A stretch of DNA of 64,000 nucleotides from Pseudomonadota bacterium (GTDB taxonomy: Bacteria; Pseudomonadota; Gammaproteobacteria; Steroidobacterales; Steroidobacteraceae): the NCBI GenBank assembly GCA_021808195.1, contig JAKBCE010000006.1:88765-152764 (forward strand). Direction: 5' to 3'. A program made the position numbers and the translations under genes. The notes under the pieces are model-generated. The model saw only the letters and a program-made list of their open reading frames with translations, was not told where the DNA came from and did no database searches. Below are positions 55,235 through 64,000 of this stretch, piece after piece. Each line of letters begins with the position of its first letter. Positions within the stretch are counted from its first letter, which is position 1.

Positions 55235-55951
55235 ATGGTCGAGCACCCACATCTGTTGCTTGTCGATGACGACAGCGAAATCCGCTCGCTGTTGAGTCAG
55301 TACCTGGAAAAGGAAGGCTTGCGGGTGACCGCGGTGCATGATGCGGCACAGATGCGCCGTGCCATGGAGCGCACGCATTTCGATCTGCTGCTGCTCGATG
55401 TGATGCTGCCTGGGGAGGACGGGCTGTCGATCTGTCGGGAGCTGCGCTCCCGCTCGCAGTTGCCGGTGATCATGCTGACGGCGCGTGGCGAGGATACCGA
55501 TCGGATCGTGGGCTTCGAACTCGGTGCCGATGACTACGTGCCGAAGCCGTTCAATCCTCGTGAGCTGCTCGGGCGGATTCGCGCCGTGCTGCGCCGCAGC
55601 ACGCACCTCTCGCCGGATCCGGATCCGCAGGCCGTACGCGCCTTTAACTTCGCCGACTGGCGTCTCGATACCACCCGCCGCACGCTCATCCGCGGGGCCA
55701 GCGAAGTGCCGCTGAGCGGGGCGGAGTACCGCCTGCTCGCGGTGCTGCTGTCGGCCGGCAACCGGGTGGTCACGCGCACGCAGCTCGCCGAGCTGCTGCG
55801 CGGCCGTGAGGTCGATCCACTCGACCGCAGCATTGACGTACGGGTGAGCCGGCTGCGGCAGATTCTCGGCGATGACGCGCGCGCGCCGCGGATCATCAAG
55901 ACGGTCTACGGCCAGGGTTATGTGATCGGCGTGCCTGTCGCGACCGAGTGA
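55235..55951 (+). CDS. OmpR-family response regulator
   Basis: A 238-residue DNA-binding regulator with the acidic triad DDD (11-13), phospho-acceptor D55 (LLLLDVMLPGEDGL), MLTARGEDTDRIVGFELGAD, the lysine in DYVPKPFNPREL, and a C-terminal winged helix (LIRGASEVPLSGAEYRLLAV, SIDVRVSRLRQILG). It is close to OmpR itself (GADDYVPKPFNPRELL). The frame is open upstream to 55145, but MVEHPHLLLVDDD fits the family start. The paired kinase follows 18 bases later. Confidence 0.95.
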   Translation: MVEHPHLLLVDDDSEIRSLLSQYLEKEGLRVTAVHDAAQMRRAMERTHFDLLLLDVMLPGEDGLSICRELRSRSQLPVIMLTARGEDTDRIVGFELGADDYVPKPFNPRELLGRIRAVLRRSTHLSPDPDPQAVRAFNFADWRLDTTRRTLIRGASEVPLSGAEYRLLAVLLSAGNRVVTRTQLAELLRGREVDPLDRSIDVRVSRLRQILGDDARAPRIIKTVYGQGYVIGVPVATE

Positions 55952-55969
55952 GGCGGGGTAGGGCCGAAC

Positions 55970-57433
55970 ATGCGTATCGCCCTCTGGCCACAATCCCTGT
56001 TCGGACGGTTGATCGCGGCCACGGTCATTGGCGTATTGCTCGCGCAGTCGGCAAGCCTGTATCTGGTGGCCCGCAACGAGCAGCGGGTCGTGACCGAGGT
56101 GACGACACGGCTGTGGGCGCGGCGCATCAGCGCGATCACGCTCATGCTGGGGCAGCTACCGCCAACGGCGCGCGTGCGCGCGCTGCGGCGGCTGCGAGTA
56201 TCCGGCGGGTTCGGTCCGCTCGGGGCGCTGCGCTGGCGCGCCGCGCCGGCGCCGCTGCTTGGCGGGCGCGCGCGACGCCGGCCGCGCTGGTTGCGGATGC
56301 GCTGGCCGATGCGGCGGAAGGTCACGAGCGGACTGCGCATCCACTTGCCGTTTCCGTCTGATGCGCGCGGCCTGCTGCTGCAGCGTCTGCACAGTGAGCT
56401 CGGCAGCGCCTATCGCATCAGTCTCGCCACCGCGAGCAGTGCCGCCGGTGAGATCATCCGGGTCCCGCCACCCGTCCTCGGCTTGTACGCGCAGCGTGTT
56501 GGCTATTACGACGTGCGCGTGAGTGGCCCGGGGGCGGCGCCGCTCGTGTTTCGGGTGGCGCGGATCTCGCCCTCGATGGCGCTGCCGCCGCGTCTTCTGG
56601 TCCATTTGATATTGCTGGTGATGGTGCTGGTCGCGGCGCTATATGTCGCGGCGCGTGGCATCACGCAGCCGCTGAGGCGCCTGGCACGGGCCGCGGAAAC
56701 GATCGGCCGAGGCGACCGGGTGGCGCCGCTGCCGGAGCAGGGGGCTCGCGAGTTGCGCGACGCCGCACGCGCATTCAACAGCATGCAGGAGCGGCTGCAC
56801 CGCTATCTGGACAGCCGCACGACGGTGCTGGCCGCGATGTCGCACGATCTGAAGACGCCCTTGACGCGCCTGCGGTTGCAGGTGGAGACGTTGATCGACG
56901 ATGCCGCACTGCGCGCGCGTCTCGGTCACGAACTCGACGAAATGGAGAGCATGGTGCGTGGCGCGTTGGGTCTGTTTCGCGGGCTGGATGAGCAGGAGGC
57001 CGTCGAACCGATCGACGTCGATGCGCTGATCGAGGCGGTGCGGCGCGGGTTTGCCGAGATGGGGCAAGAGGTGAGCGTCGTCGGGCGCACGAACGGACGG
57101 TTCCCTGGGCGTCCGCAAGCGCTGAAGCGCTGCCTGACCAATCTGGTTTCAAATGCGGTGAAGTTCGGCGAGCGCGCGCAGATCGCGGTGCACGACGGCG
57201 CGGTACTGCGCATCCTCGTCAGCGATGCGGGGCCGGGTATCCCGGCGCATGCGCTCGAACGGGTTTTCGAGCCGTTCTTCCGACTGGAGTCCTCGCGCAA
57301 CCGGGATACCGGCGGCACCGGCCTCGGCTTGAGCATTGCGCGCGACGTCGCGCAGGCACACGGCGGCACTCTGCAATTGCGCAATCGGCCCACCGGCGGA
57401 CTCGAGGCCGAGCTGAGTCTGCCGCGCCGCTGA
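55970..57433 (+). CDS. membrane sensor histidine kinase (EnvZ-like)
   Basis: A 487-residue histidine kinase. Membrane helices are at about 12-32 and 210-230, with a periplasmic region of about 175 residues between them, followed by a HAMP linker (GITQPLRRLARAAETIGRGD). The H-box is VLAAMSHDLKTPLTRLRLQV (H292) and the ATPase lobe has LTNLVSNAVKFG and DAGPGIPAHALERVFEPFFR with GTGLGLSIARDV. The periplasmic part has an unusual Arg/Trp-rich stretch (RARRRPRWLRMRWPMRRK). It should phosphorylate the regulator upstream. Confidence 0.94.
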   Translation: MRIALWPQSLFGRLIAATVIGVLLAQSASLYLVARNEQRVVTEVTTRLWARRISAITLMLGQLPPTARVRALRRLRVSGGFGPLGALRWRAAPAPLLGGRARRRPRWLRMRWPMRRKVTSGLRIHLPFPSDARGLLLQRLHSELGSAYRISLATASSAAGEIIRVPPPVLGLYAQRVGYYDVRVSGPGAAPLVFRVARISPSMALPPRLLVHLILLVMVLVAALYVAARGITQPLRRLARAAETIGRGDRVAPLPEQGARELRDAARAFNSMQERLHRYLDSRTTVLAAMSHDLKTPLTRLRLQVETLIDDAALRARLGHELDEMESMVRGALGLFRGLDEQEAVEPIDVDALIEAVRRGFAEMGQEVSVVGRTNGRFPGRPQALKRCLTNLVSNAVKFGERAQIAVHDGAVLRILVSDAGPGIPAHALERVFEPFFRLESSRNRDTGGTGLGLSIARDVAQAHGGTLQLRNRPTGGLEAELSLPRR

Positions 57434-57518
57434 GACGCCACTGCACATTTGCTTACGGCGCCTCCCGGTGCGCACCGCTAGACTAGGATCCGGGTTGATG
57501 ATCAATGGAGGAAAATCC

Positions 57519-57974
57519 ATGAAACGCACTCTGGTTCTTCTGGCGCTCACGGGTGTGGCGAGCGTGGCGCTCGCGCAGAGTCCGCCGCCGGCACCGGCAT
57601 GGCGCCATGGCAGCATGGCCATGCGCATGCAGCGCATGCAGCGGATGGAGCAATGGCGGCTTCATCAGTTGACCGTGTTGCTTGACCTCAGTCCTGCACA
57701 GCAGCAGCAGGTCAAGGCGATTTACGACCAACAGCACGCTGCGATGCGGGCCAGTATGCAGCAGGTCATGCAAGCCATGCGCGCCGCGCGGCTTGCGCAC
57801 CGTGACGCACACCAACAAATGATGACCCGGATGGCACAGGTGTTGAGCCCGGCGCAGATGGCGAAATTCCGAGTGCTCATCCCGCCGCATCCGCGCTTCT
57901 TCATGCGGCGCAAGGGGCCGCGCGGCATGGGCATGGGCATGGGGATGGGGCCGCCCCCTACGTCAAAGCCCTGA
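57519..57974 (+). CDS. small Met-rich periplasmic protein, Spy/CpxP-like
   Basis: A 151-residue exported protein (signal peptide MKRTLVLLALTGVASVALA) behind a strong GGAGG site at 57507-57511. Two LTxxQ-like motifs, LLDLSPAQQQQVKAI and VLSPAQMAKFRVL, resemble Spy/CpxP periplasmic chaperones. It is rich in Met, Gln and His (MAMRMQRMQRME, and a GMGMGMGM tail), which suggests metal, perhaps copper, binding. It lies 85 bases after the histidine kinase and may be its target. No promoter stood out. Confidence 0.7.
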   Translation: MKRTLVLLALTGVASVALAQSPPPAPAWRHGSMAMRMQRMQRMEQWRLHQLTVLLDLSPAQQQQVKAIYDQQHAAMRASMQQVMQAMRAARLAHRDAHQQMMTRMAQVLSPAQMAKFRVLIPPHPRFFMRRKGPRGMGMGMGMGPPPTSKP

Positions 57975-58011
57975 GCGTGCTACGGCCTGCCCCGGTGGGT
58001 GCACGAGCGGC

Positions 58012-58764
58012 TCATCGGGGCAGGGCGCGCAAGTCGTAATCGCCGTCGCGGTACGAGAGGTAGCTGCCTTGCTCATACCAGGCGCCGAGCACGATGCGCT
58101 GCGTGGGCTGTCCGTCAATCAATCCTTCATGAACGGCCGGGCGATGGGTGTGTCCGTGGATGATGCGCCGCACCCGGGTTGACTGGAAGGCAGCCTGAAC
58201 GGCAGCGGCATTCACGTCCATGATGCGCGGTTGGGTCCGCGCAGTGTGCGCGCGGCTACCGGCCCGGGCTTCATCGGCAAGTTGCTGCCGGGTGGCAAGC
58301 GGCAACGACAGGAATCTGCGCTGCCAGTCGGCGTCGCGAACCAGGGTGCGCAGCTCCTGGTAGGGATGATCGTCCGTGCAGAGCGCATCGCCGTGGGTCA
58401 GCAATACCCGCTCGCCGCCGAAGCGGGCTACCACCGGGTCAGGCAGCACTCGACAGCCGGTACGCTGGCTGAACGCAGCGCCGAGCAGAAAATCCCGATT
58501 CCCATGCAGCGCGAAGCAGGCGACTCCGCTGGCACTGAGCGCGCCCAGCGCATCGAGCACATCGCCGTGCTCGCTCGTATCGTCACCGACCCAGGTTTCG
58601 AACAGATCGCCGAGGATGTACAGCGCATCGGCTCGCGCCGCCTCGCCGTGCAGGAACGCCAGGAACTGCTGCTCGGCGGCGCCTGCAACGGCCTCCAGAT
58701 GCACGTCCGAGACGAACAGGCAGTGCCGCGGATCCTCTCCGGGCGCTGCCGCTTCGTCGCTCAC
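58012..58764 (-). CDS. lpxH: LpxH, UDP-2,3-diacylglucosamine hydrolase
   Basis: LpxH cleaves UDP-2,3-diacylglucosamine to lipid X in lipid A synthesis, at the inner membrane. The 250-residue calcineurin-like phosphoesterase has the metal motifs FVSDVHLE, LGDLFETWVGDD, HGNRDFLLG, LLTHGDALCTDD and IIHGHTHRPAVH. It overlaps the cyclophilin gene by ATGA; the ppi-lpxH pair is conserved in gammaproteobacteria. Confidence 0.96.
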   Translation of the reverse strand: MSDEAAAPGEDPRHCLFVSDVHLEAVAGAAEQQFLAFLHGEAARADALYILGDLFETWVGDDTSEHGDVLDALGALSASGVACFALHGNRDFLLGAAFSQRTGCRVLPDPVVARFGGERVLLTHGDALCTDDHPYQELRTLVRDADWQRRFLSLPLATRQQLADEARAGSRAHTARTQPRIMDVNAAAVQAAFQSTRVRRIIHGHTHRPAVHEGLIDGQPTQRIVLGAWYEQGSYLSYRDGDYDLRALPR

Positions 58765-59618
58765 GGCTTGTTGGGCGGGGCGCCGGTGGGATTCGCCGGC
58801 GGGGCGGTCTTCATCGACTCGCCGCTTGCCTCGGTCGCGCTGCGGCCCGCAGGGGGCGCAGTGGGAGGGCTTGCCGAGCTGGAGCTGCCTGGCGGCTCTG
58901 CTTTGGCAGGGGCAGCGGCCGGCGCTGGCGGGGACGCATTGGCGGGTGCGCTCGAGGCGGGTGCCGCCGTGCCAGGCTGCGATGGCGTGATGAGCGTGAT
59001 GTTCTGGATCACGACCGGCTTGAGCGGGGCCTGGGACTTGAACGGGCCGAATGCGCCGGTGGGCACCAGACCAATGCGCTCGACCACGTTCATGCCCTGC
59101 ACGACCTTGCCGAATACGGTGTATCCCCAGCGGGTGGGCAGCGGATCGAGTTCGGGATTGTCCACCAGGTTGATGTAGAACTGCGAGGTGCCCGAGTCGG
59201 GATCCGCGCTGCGGGCCAGCCCGACGGTGCCACGGCGGTTCTCCAGACCGTTGCCGGATTCGTTGACCACGGGCGCGCCGGTGGGCTTGAGCGCGTACGG
59301 CGGGGTCGCCTCGTGCCCGCCGCCCTGAATGATGAAGTTTCCGACCACCCGATGGATGAGCGTGTCGGTGTAGAACCCGGTTTGGACGTAGCGCAGGAAG
59401 TTCGCCACGGTGAGCGGTGCGCGGTCGGGGCGCAGCTCGATCACGAACGAGCCCATGCTGGTGGTGACCAGCACCTCGGGATTGGGTTGCGGGTTCTGCG
59501 TCGTTTGCGCGCTCTGTGCACCCGCCGAGCTCATGATGCCGAGGGAAATGACGGCGAGCAGGCGCGCCGCAAGGGTTACTGTGCTGCGCCGTGCGGCGGT
59601 GCAGTTCCGATCGTGCAT
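58761..59618 (-). CDS. ppiA: exported cyclophilin-type peptidyl-prolyl isomerase
   Basis: The ATG at 59618 follows a GGAGG site and starts a signal-like segment (LAARLLAVISLGIMSSAGAQ), so export to the periplasm is predicted. The cyclophilin core (about 45-210) has MGSFVIELRPDRAPLTVANF, GGGHEATPPYALKPTG, SQFYINLVDNPELD and GYTVFGKVVQGMNVVERI. The last ~75 residues are a low-complexity Ala/Pro/Ser tail absent from ordinary PpiA/PpiB. It is co-directional with lpxH and divergent from gltX. The active-site Arg/Phe/Trp set is only partly visible, as in many bacterial forms. Confidence 0.9.
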   Translation of the reverse strand: MHDRNCTAARRSTVTLAARLLAVISLGIMSSAGAQSAQTTQNPQPNPEVLVTTSMGSFVIELRPDRAPLTVANFLRYVQTGFYTDTLIHRVVGNFIIQGGGHEATPPYALKPTGAPVVNESGNGLENRRGTVGLARSADPDSGTSQFYINLVDNPELDPLPTRWGYTVFGKVVQGMNVVERIGLVPTGAFGPFKSQAPLKPVVIQNITLITPSQPGTAAPASSAPANASPPAPAAAPAKAEPPGSSSSASPPTAPPAGRSATEASGESMKTAPPANPTGAPPNKP

Positions 59619-59690
59619 GGGTCCTCCCAGTGGCTCGCGCAGACGCGTCATCTTAGCAGTGCCCGCGCAAACCCCGTACTATTGTCGGCT

Positions 59691-61124
59691 ATGGCAGAGA
59701 TGGACCGCACAACCGCTCAGACGTTCACGCGCGGCGCGACCCGCTTCGCCCCCAGCCCCACCGGCGAGCTGCACCTCGGTAACGCCCGCACCGCGCTGTT
59801 CAATTTCCTGCTGGCCCGCCGCGCCGGGGAGCGCTTCGTGCTGCGCATCGAGGATACCGACGCCACTCGCAGCCTTACCGAGCACACTGCGGGGCTGCTT
59901 GCGGATCTGGCTTGGCTCGGTCTCGAATGGGACGCCGGCCCGGGACGCGAGGACGCGCTCGGCCCGTACCATCAGTCGCAGCGTGGGGCGTTCTACTCGC
60001 AGCTGTTCTCGGCGCTGGAGCGCCAGGGTGCGCTCTATCCGTGCTTTTGCACGGCGCTCGAGCTGGCGGCGGCCCGCAGCGCGCAGCGCTCTGCCGGCCG
60101 CGCACCGCGCTATCCCGGCACGTGCCGCGAGCTGAGCGCGAGCGAGCGCGCGCAGCGGCTGGCCGCCGGAATGGCGGCCACGCTGCGCTTTCGCGTGCCG
60201 ACCGGCCGGCGCATCGAATTTAACGATCTCGTGCACGGTGCGCAGAGCTTCCTTTCCGACGACATCGGCGATTTCGTCGTGCGCCGCGCCGATGGCTCCG
60301 CCGCGTTTTTCTTCTCCAATGCCGTCGATGACGCCAGCATGGGCGTGACGCAGGTGCTGCGCGGGGAGGATCATCTGACCAACACGCCGCGTCAGCTTCT
60401 CATTCTGGAGACGCTCGGACTGCCGGCGCCCCGTTATGGACATCTCGCGTTGATCCTCGGTGCGGATGGAACGCCACTGTCCAAGCGCCACGGCGCGGCC
60501 AGCGTGCGTGAATTCCGCGAGCGGGGCTATCGGCCCGAGGCTCTGGTCAATTACCTGTTCCGGCTGGGACACTCCAGTCCGGAGCACGATCTGCTCGGAC
60601 TCGAGGCGCTTGCCCACGCTTTCGATACGCATCATCTCGGCCGCGCGCCGGCCCATTTCGACGAACAGCAACTGCGCGTCTGGCAGAAGGCCGCCGTGCA
60701 CCGGCTGTCCCCCACGCAGGCGCGGACCTGGCTCGGTGCGCTCTTGCCGCAGAACATCGAGCCGGCGGCCGTGGAGGCGTTCACCGCTGCGGTGCTGCCG
60801 AATCTGGTGCTGCCCGAGGATGCGCAAGCCTGGGTGCAGATCGTCTTCGGCGGCGCACCGCCGCTCGATGCTGAGGGCGAGCAGATCGTGCGCGAGGCCG
60901 GCGGCGCGCTGTTTGCGGCCGCCGCCCGTGCGGCGGCACAGTGCGGCAATGATCTGGCGGTCATCGCTGCCGCGGCGCGGCAGGCGAGCGGCCGCAAGGG
61001 CGCGCAGCTGTATCGACCGCTGCGCTTCGCCCTGACCGGCCTCGGCCATGGTCCTGAACTCGCGCCGCTTTTGCGGGCGATGCCGGCCGGGGAAATCGAG
61101 CGCCGTCTGGCGCGCTTTGCGTGA
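59691..61124 (+). CDS. gltX: glutamyl-tRNA synthetase
   Basis: A class Ib synthetase of 477 residues that charges tRNA with glutamate. Motifs: [20 protein letters not shown] (HIGH region), the zinc cysteines in CFC and PGTC (about residues 118-145), [20 protein letters not shown], and the KMSKS equivalent in [11 protein letters not shown]. The open frame runs far upstream, but [15 protein letters not shown] at 59691 is the sensible start. In Pseudomonas-type genomes this slot (ppi / here / cysS) holds glnS; here it holds a GluRS, perhaps the second, tRNA-Gln-charging kind. Confidence 0.93.
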   Translation: MAEMDRTTAQTFTRGATRFAPSPTGELHLGNARTALFNFLLARRAGERFVLRIEDTDATRSLTEHTAGLLADLAWLGLEWDAGPGREDALGPYHQSQRGAFYSQLFSALERQGALYPCFCTALELAAARSAQRSAGRAPRYPGTCRELSASERAQRLAAGMAATLRFRVPTGRRIEFNDLVHGAQSFLSDDIGDFVVRRADGSAAFFFSNAVDDASMGVTQVLRGEDHLTNTPRQLLILETLGLPAPRYGHLALILGADGTPLSKRHGAASVREFRERGYRPEALVNYLFRLGHSSPEHDLLGLEALAHAFDTHHLGRAPAHFDEQQLRVWQKAAVHRLSPTQARTWLGALLPQNIEPAAVEAFTAAVLPNLVLPEDAQAWVQIVFGGAPPLDAEGEQIVREAGGALFAAAARAAAQCGNDLAVIAAAARQASGRKGAQLYRPLRFALTGLGHGPELAPLLRAMPAGEIERRLARFA

Positions 61125-61167
61125 GCGGCGCGAGCCGTCGGTGCGCCATGAGAGTGAAATGACAGCC

Positions 61168-62592
61168 ATGATTCGGATTCACAACTCCCTGACCGGAGAG
61201 AAGCAGCCGCTCAACCCAATCGTGCCCGGCGAAGTGCGCATGTACGTGTGCGGCATGACGGTGTACGACTATCTGCATATCGGACATGCGCGCATGATGA
61301 TCGTGTTCGATGCGGTGGCGCGCTACTTGCGACATAGGGGCTATCGGCTGACCTACGTGCGCAACATTACCGATATCGACGACAAGATCATCAAGCGCGC
61401 TGCCGAGAACGGCGAGCCGATTGAGGTGCTCACCGAGCGTTTCATTGCGGCCATGCACGAGGATTGCGCCGCTCTCGGCATTCTGCGGCCCGATTTCGAG
61501 CCGCGCGCGACACAACACGTGCCGGCCATCATCGCCATGGTCGAGCAGCTCATCGAGCGCGGCTATGCCTACGTCTCGCCGAATGCAGACGTGATGTATG
61601 CGGTGGCCAAGTTCGCCGGCTACGGGCGGCTCTCCGGCAAGCGTCTGGCTGATCTGCGCGCCGGTGCGCGGGTCGAGGTGGACGAGTCGAAGCGTGATCC
61701 GCTTGATTTCGTTCTGTGGAAGCATGCGAAGCCGCACGAGCCGGCCTGGGAGTCCCCCTGGGGGCGTGGCCGGCCGGGTTGGCACATCGAGTGTTCGGCG
61801 ATGTCGGTCGCGCTTCTCGGCGCGCACTTCGACATCCATGGCGGTGGGATGGATCTGAAGTTCCCTCACCATGAGAACGAGATCGCGCAGACCTGCGCAG
61901 CCACCGGGGAGCGCTTCGCCGAGATCTGGATGCACAACGGCTTCGTCAACGTCGACAACGAGAAGATGTCGAAATCCCTCGGCAATTTCTTCACCGTGCG
62001 CGAAGTGTTGCCGAAGCTGCGCCATCCGGAGGTGCTGCGCTACTTCGTGCTCGCAAGCCACTACCGTGGCCCGATCAATTACTCACTCGAGCAGCTCGAG
62101 CAGGCTGACGCCGCGCTGCAGCGGCTGTATCTGGCGTTGCGTGCCGTGCCTGCCGTCGAGCCGGTAGATTCGGTATACGGCGCGCGGTTCCAGTCGGCCA
62201 TGGACGATGACTTCAATACGCCAGAAGCGCTCGCCGTACTGCAGACGCTCGCCCGCGAGGTCAACATCGCGCGTGATGCGGGCGACATGGCGCGCTGCGC
62301 GGCGCTGGGCGCGAAGCTGCGTCAGCTCGGCGGGGTGCTGGGTTTGCTGCAGCACCATGCGGAGAATTGGCTGCGGTTGGCAAAACCCGCTCTGACGGAT
62401 TCCTCGCTCGCGACCGCCGCGCCGTCGGATGCATTGAGCGAGGCACAGATCGAGGCGCACATCATGGCGCGAGTGGCTGCCCGCAAGGCGAAGAATTGGG
62501 CTGAGTCCGATCGCATTCGTGACCTACTGGTTGCCGCCGGGGTGATTCTTGAAGATCGGCCGGGCGGCGGTACGGATTGGCGTCGCGCCTGA
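61168..62592 (+). CDS. cysS: CysS, cysteinyl-tRNA synthetase
   Basis: CysS charges tRNA-Cys. The 474 residues have the HIGH motif in [19 protein letters not shown], a zinc cysteine there and in [23 protein letters not shown], and KMSKS in [16 protein letters not shown]. The start at ATG 61168 ([15 protein letters not shown]) aligns with the E. coli N-terminus; an ATG 9 bases upstream is an alternative. Confidence 0.97.
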   Translation: MIRIHNSLTGEKQPLNPIVPGEVRMYVCGMTVYDYLHIGHARMMIVFDAVARYLRHRGYRLTYVRNITDIDDKIIKRAAENGEPIEVLTERFIAAMHEDCAALGILRPDFEPRATQHVPAIIAMVEQLIERGYAYVSPNADVMYAVAKFAGYGRLSGKRLADLRAGARVEVDESKRDPLDFVLWKHAKPHEPAWESPWGRGRPGWHIECSAMSVALLGAHFDIHGGGMDLKFPHHENEIAQTCAATGERFAEIWMHNGFVNVDNEKMSKSLGNFFTVREVLPKLRHPEVLRYFVLASHYRGPINYSLEQLEQADAALQRLYLALRAVPAVEPVDSVYGARFQSAMDDDFNTPEALAVLQTLAREVNIARDAGDMARCAALGAKLRQLGGVLGLLQHHAENWLRLAKPALTDSSLATAAPSDALSEAQIEAHIMARVAARKAKNWAESDRIRDLLVAAGVILEDRPGGGTDWRRA

Positions 62593-62922
62593 GCAGAATG
62601 CTGCGTACGGGGTGTTCCCCCTAGGCACGGGAAGTGAGCGGGATTGCAGTGGTGGCCGCTGTTCCGCTCCGGAGAAACGAGAACGGCGTGGCGCATTGAC
62701 GAAGAAGTCGATGCTGGACGGAACCGTTTGCGATGCGATGCCGCTCGAGAGTGCGCTGATCAGGGCAAACGATTCAGGGCGAAAGAATCGGGCGATGCCA
62801 CACCACCGACGGCACGGGTTCGTACGCTACCGTCGGCACTGACGCCCTGCGGAGCGGGTGGCGACCTGCCAGGGTGTGAGGTGAGCTTGCGGCCGTGGCT
62901 TGCCGGCGGGTCCCTTGTTGCC
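62593..62922. other. 330-base non-coding gap between cysS and folD
   Basis: The ends of cysS (plus) and folD (minus) converge here. No convincing reading frame is seen. Two small inverted repeats are present: CGATTC/GAATCG (62770-62775 and 62785-62790), and CCGACGG/CCGTCGG slightly further on. Neither is followed by a T run. It may be decayed sequence, terminator region or an unrecognised RNA. Confidence 0.6.
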
Positions 62923-63786
62923 TCAGCGTCCCGATTCGATGCGGCGCTGGAATGCCTCGAAGGTGTTGTGCATCAGCATGGCTACCGTCATCGGGCCGAC
63001 GCCGCCGGGCACCGGGGTGATCCAGCCGGCGCGCTCGCTGGCGGACTCGAACTGCACGTCACCCACCAGCCGCCCATTCTCGAGCCGGTTCATGCCCACG
63101 TCGATGACCACTGCGCCCGGCTTGACCCACTCGCCGGGCACCAGGCCCGGCTTGCCGGCTGCGACCACCAGAATGTCGGCTTGGCGGACATGCGCGCCGA
63201 GGTCGGCAGTGAACCGGTGGCAGACGGTGACGGTGGCTCCCATCAGCAGCAGCTCCAGTGCCATCGGTCGCCCGACGATATTGGACGCGCCCACGATGAC
63301 GGCATGCTGGCCCTTCAGCGGCGCGACGATGTGTTCGAGCAGCTTGATGACCCCGTATGGCGTGCACGGGCGGATGCGGGGAATGCGCTGAGCCAGACGA
63401 CCGACGTTGTACGGGTGAAACCCGTCCACATCCTTGGCCGGATCGATTCGCTCGATCACTGCGGTGGACTGGATCTGATCCGGTAGCGGCAGCTGAACCA
63501 GAATGCCGTCGATCAGCGGGTCGTGGTTGAGCTCATCGACGAGCGTGAGCAACTCGAGCTCCGAGGTCGAGTGGGGCAGGTCGTATGCGACGGAGCGGAT
63601 CCCTACCTCTTCGCACGACTTGCGCTTGTTGCGCACATAGACTTCCGAGGCCGGATTGTCCCCGACCTTCACCACGGCCAGCGCTGGGCGGCGTCGCCCT
63701 CGCGCCATGGCCGACTCGATGGCTGCGCGAACCTGCTTTTTGACCTCACCGGCGAGCTTGCGCCCGTCAATCACCTGTGCCGCCAT
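62923..63786 (-). CDS. folD: FolD, methylenetetrahydrofolate dehydrogenase/cyclohydrolase
   Basis: FolD interconverts 5,10-methylene- and 10-formyl-tetrahydrofolate with NADP. The ATG at 63786 gives 287 residues ([18 protein letters not shown]). Motifs: [20 protein letters not shown] with the catalytic lysine, [24 protein letters not shown], and the NADP-binding [17 protein letters not shown]. With GlyA, FolE2 and FolC it covers much of folate one-carbon chemistry in this window. Confidence 0.97.
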   Translation of the reverse strand: MAAQVIDGRKLAGEVKKQVRAAIESAMARGRRRPALAVVKVGDNPASEVYVRNKRKSCEEVGIRSVAYDLPHSTSELELLTLVDELNHDPLIDGILVQLPLPDQIQSTAVIERIDPAKDVDGFHPYNVGRLAQRIPRIRPCTPYGVIKLLEHIVAPLKGQHAVIVGASNIVGRPMALELLLMGATVTVCHRFTADLGAHVRQADILVVAAGKPGLVPGEWVKPGAVVIDVGMNRLENGRLVGDVQFESASERAGWITPVPGGVGPMTVAMLMHNTFEAFQRRIESGR

Positions 63787-63808
63787 GAAACGCCTGAATC
63801 GTAGCTCT

Positions 63809-63837
63809 TTCGGAAGGTGCGCATTCTCGCATATTAT
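63809..63837 (+). promoter_or_regulatory. possible promoter for tRNA-Pro
   Basis: TATTAT (63832-63837) lies 38 bases before the tRNA, with TTCGGA (63809-63814) 17 bases further upstream. A GC-rich stretch follows the -10, as in stable-RNA promoters. Confidence 0.42.
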
Positions 63838-63874
63838 GGTCGGGCAGCGAGGGAATTCCCGTCGCGGCACGGGT

Positions 63875-63951
63875 CGGGGCATGGCGCAGTCTGGTAGCGC
63901 ATCTGCTTTGGGAGCAGAGGGTCGGGAGTTCGAATCTCCCTGCCCCGACCA
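63875..63951 (+). tRNA. proM: tRNA-Pro (anticodon TGG)
   Basis: The 77-base cloverleaf is complete: the acceptor stem CGGGGCA (63875-63881) pairs with TGCCCCG (63941-63947) and is followed by the discriminator A and an encoded CCA. The anticodon stem TCTGC/GCAGA encloses loop TTTGGGA with anticodon TGG at 63909-63911. The T-loop reads TTCGAAT. It closely matches E. coli tRNA-Pro(UGG). The last 49 bases of the window, beyond it, contain no complete gene. Confidence 0.97.
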
Positions 63952-64000
63952 ATACTTAGGAGCGATAGGCAGGGACGCTGTGGCCAAGTACGTGGCCAAT

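Noticed and set aside
62549..62842. Small plus-strand open frame at the cysS end and in the gap
   Set aside because: It overlaps cysS, has no ribosome site and low third-position GC bias.

Overview
The window is a gene-dense, GC-rich stretch of bacterial chromosome. The gene set and order point to a Gammaproteobacterium outside the enteric group, probably near the Xanthomonadales, Nevskiales or Pseudomonas-type lineages. The evidence is the order nrdR-ribD-ribE-ribBX-ribH-nusB-thiL; the order fimV-truA-accD-folC-dedD-cvpA-purF; the order ppi-lpxH opposite an aminoacyl-tRNA synthetase and cysS; the pairs prmB-aroC and epmA-psd; and an EF-P system of the lysine (EpmA/EpmB) type. The species cannot be named from the sequence alone. 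The cell is predicted to have a polar-type flagellum, type IV pilus regulators (FimV and a FimX-like protein), cyclic-di-GMP signalling, LPS (LpxH) and aerobic respiration (a Sco protein).

Layout. 1-6568: the end of fliE, then fliF-G-H-I-J-K, a tightly overlapping basal-body and export operon. 6582-12318 (minus): a PilZ-like protein, a zinc-ribbon protein, MprF and the ABC-F factor EttA. 12542-22333 (plus): glyA, nrdR, the riboflavin genes, nusB and thiL. A secreted alpha/beta hydrolase and a TlpA-like thioredoxin with their own predicted promoter sit between ribE and ribBX. 22463-25909 (plus): a Ser/Thr kinase fused to a cyclic-nucleotide-binding domain, followed by a two-component pair. 25906-29086 (minus): folE2, dxs, xseB. 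29250-31681 (plus): a rubrerythrin / Fe-S oxidoreductase / DUF3501 operon behind a palindromic operator-like site. 31771-35927: parE-parC. 35935-42835: a FimX-like protein, the EF-P island (epmB, efp, epmA) with free-methionine-sulfoxide reductase, psd and sco. 42834-44974: prmB-aroC. 45215-53960: fimV to purF. 53953-57974: a glycerate kinase, a second two-component system and a Spy-like periplasmic protein. 58012-63786: lpxH, a cyclophilin, gltX, cysS and folD. The window ends with a tRNA-Pro gene.

Most of the window is housekeeping in conserved order. The parts most worth a second look are: the rubrerythrin operon, whose Fe-S and DUF3501 partners have no established biochemical role, with a Fur/Irr-like operator; the kinase-CNBD fusion beside a two-component pair; the hydrolase-thioredoxin insertion in the riboflavin cluster; the RibBX protein that has lost the GTP cyclohydrolase II zinc cysteines; a GluRS standing where relatives carry glnS; and the tRNA-Pro at the right edge, which could be an integration site. 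No rRNA, CRISPR array, insertion sequence or prophage gene was seen. The only stretch over 300 bases without a gene is 62593-62922.
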